A stretch of 64,000 nt of DNA from the NCBI GenBank assembly GCA_002077065.1, contig NAJO01000076.1:58182-122181 (forward strand), in the 5' to 3' direction. Position 1 is the first letter of the stretch. Every line of letters starts with the position of its first letter. This stretch comes from Cryoendolithus antarcticus. Lineage: Eukaryota; Ascomycota; Dothideomycetes; Cladosporiales; Cladosporiaceae. Shown piece after piece: positions 62,634 through 64,000 of the stretch. Below the pieces are notes generated by a model. That model saw only the letters and a list, made by a program, of their open reading frames with translations, was not told the DNA's origin and searched no databases. The translations under genes were made by a program, and so were the position numbers.

Positions 62634-64000
62634 ATGGCCACGGCGATGGGTACGTTTCCATTGAGATGCGGTGGGAGGGACCACATATCCGCTTCCCGCC
62701 CGGCGAGATGGCTATGATATGGCCGCCCAGTACGAGATGCGAGATGACAAGCGACTAACAAGATCTGCCACTACAGCAGATGGCTACGCCTACTCCCGAT
62801 CATCATCATTCTCCGCCGCGAGATCCCCCGACACCGCTTCGCCCATCTACCCCGACCGAGCGATTCGACCCTTGCCAAACAGGAAGCTCAAGTCACGACT
62901 GTCGCCTGAGCAGCAGGATACGATTGTATACCCTGCATCTCCGCCGCCGATTGCTGCCCCTGTCAACCAAGCACCGCAGGAGAGCACTTCGAGACCTGCC
63001 ACCAACGGTGATGTGCATCACCACCATCATCATCACCACCACGACCATGACCATGATCAGCAGGAGGTCCATGACCACTGTACTTGCAAGCATGACGATC
63101 TTGACAGTGGCGATGAGGAGGTCGAGTTCGATCATCCAGACCACCGATATGAACCCCTTCCCCCAATGCAGCCTAATGGCAAGCCGCCTCTTGACTCTGT
63201 GCAGCGACGATTGGTAGAAGCATCGCGGGGTGGCAAGGCAGCGGCAGCTACAGGATCGGCAGCATCGAGTGCTGACGGGTATGAGAGCTTCGAGAACACG
63301 AGCAACAAGAAGAAGCGGAAGATACCGCTGTCTAGCACTTCCTCTGTCCACCAGAGCACTCTCAGCGCCGAGATGGCGAGCATGGGCATCAACAATGATG
63401 GCGCAGCGGATGAGCATCATGCTGTGCAGTACCAGCAACAGCATGGCGCTGCAGCAATGTCAGGGACGGGTATCAGCGGAGCGGGCCGTGGGAGGTATGG
63501 ACGACCGAGCGGACGGCGACCATTGGCAAGCTGGACTGCCAGCAGCACCAACGCGAACACCGTCAGCGGACGAGCGCCTATGAGGTCTGGAGAGAACGAT
63601 GGAAGCCACGGTACGTCGACTCGGAGTCATGATGTCACGTGCACCCTCACCTCCGAGACAACGACTAACGCTCTTATGTCCACAGTAGCAGACTCCAACA
63701 CGGGCGGCATCATCTCCCAAGCCATCAAGACCGCCGCCGAGCAAGGTCCATTGACTCCACAAAAGGGCAAGGAGAACATCAGTCTACTGCATCAGTCTGC
63801 CTCAACCTCAGTGACACCAAAGACCCAATTCACCTTCACCTGCGAATCAGACAGCGCCTCCAAAATGGCCGACCACGCCCAAGAAGCCGCCTACCGCGCC
63901 GGTTTCGCCACGCCGACTCCAAGTAATACTGCTCCCCGCGCCCCGAACGGCGCTCCCGCCCCCCGGACAGCAACAAACCAAGGCACGCAAACCGCCCCGC
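62634..64000 (+). CDS. Hypothetical His-rich protein, cut by the right edge
   Basis: Partial. Exon 1 (62634-62649, MATAM plus one base), exon 2 (62777-63610) and exon 3 (63686 to the end of the window, still open). Intron 1 (127 nt) has GTACGT, a GACTAAC branch and CTACAG; intron 2 (75 nt) has GTACGT and CCACAG. Exon 2 begins ADGYAYSRSSSFSAARSPDT and has YPDRAIRPLPKRKLKSRLSP, a pattern I associate with an uncharacterised conserved ascomycete protein. A His tract (nine His then DHDHDQ) lies near 63016-63060 and is followed by a Cys pair (HCTCKHDD). A nuclear-localisation-like NKKKRKIPL and Gly/Arg-rich sequence follow. Probably nuclear and disordered; function unknown. Confidence 0.7.

Noticed and set aside
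1..64000. Transposon, IS-like or CRISPR elements
   Set aside because: No transposase, reverse transcriptase, long terminal repeats or spaced repeats were seen; CRISPR is not expected in a fungal nucleus.

Overview
This window is nuclear DNA of a filamentous ascomycete, most likely a Dothideomycete (Capnodiales or Mycosphaerellales-like; this placement is my inference from the protein flavour). The evidence for a fungus is direct: compact genes about 1-2 kb apart, short introns of about 50-60 nt with GTAAGT or GTATGT-type donors and CTRAC branch points, and fungal-specific products (Sho1, Rom2, Nup82, the c' V-ATPase proteolipid, the GT32 Och1 family). I rebuilt exon structures by reading splice sites and checking that spliced frames stay open. 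Most multi-exon models sum to a multiple of three.

Layout. 0.5-8.5 kb: CBC2 and NUP82 diverge from a short shared promoter. A coiled-coil hypothetical, a secreted Cys-motif protein with a hydrophobic C-terminus, and the osmosensor SHO1 follow. 9.7-16.6 kb: a same-strand tandem array of six BTB/POZ genes, three intact (B, D, F) and three decayed (A, C, E). 16.8-24.6 kb: an SDR, SLC1-type acyltransferase, mitoribosomal MRPS35/Bot1, a Ser/Thr-rich tail-anchored-like protein and three hypotheticals, one broken by a nonsense codon. 24.9-32.2 kb: a degenerate tRNA-Gly, a five-exon secreted type-B carboxylesterase, and two type II membrane glycosyltransferases (GT25-like and GT32). 32.2-35.0 kb is a gene desert. 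35-40 kb: cupin, SRR1-domain protein, isochorismatase-like hydrolase, and a beta-trefoil plus coiled-coil protein. 40.6-50.4 kb: ROM2 RhoGEF, V-ATPase subunit c', PKA catalytic subunit, acyl-CoA synthetase. 51-56 kb: CE3 esterase and GH10 xylanase facing each other, then a six-exon aquaporin. 57.8-64 kb: a decayed gene beside its apparent intact paralogue, a hypothetical with 35-residue repeats, and a gene cut by the right edge.

Functional threads: Sho1, Rom2 and PKA are stress, wall and nutrient signalling genes; the two glycosyltransferases and Rom2 relate to wall and secretory glycosylation; CE3 and GH10 form a two-gene xylan-degrading pair. Most of these look like ordinary neighbours, not a cluster. 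The least ordinary region is the BTB array. It shows birth-and-death evolution caught mid-way, with conserved intron positions, two sub-families, and a C-terminal Cys knuckle I do not recognise as a named domain.
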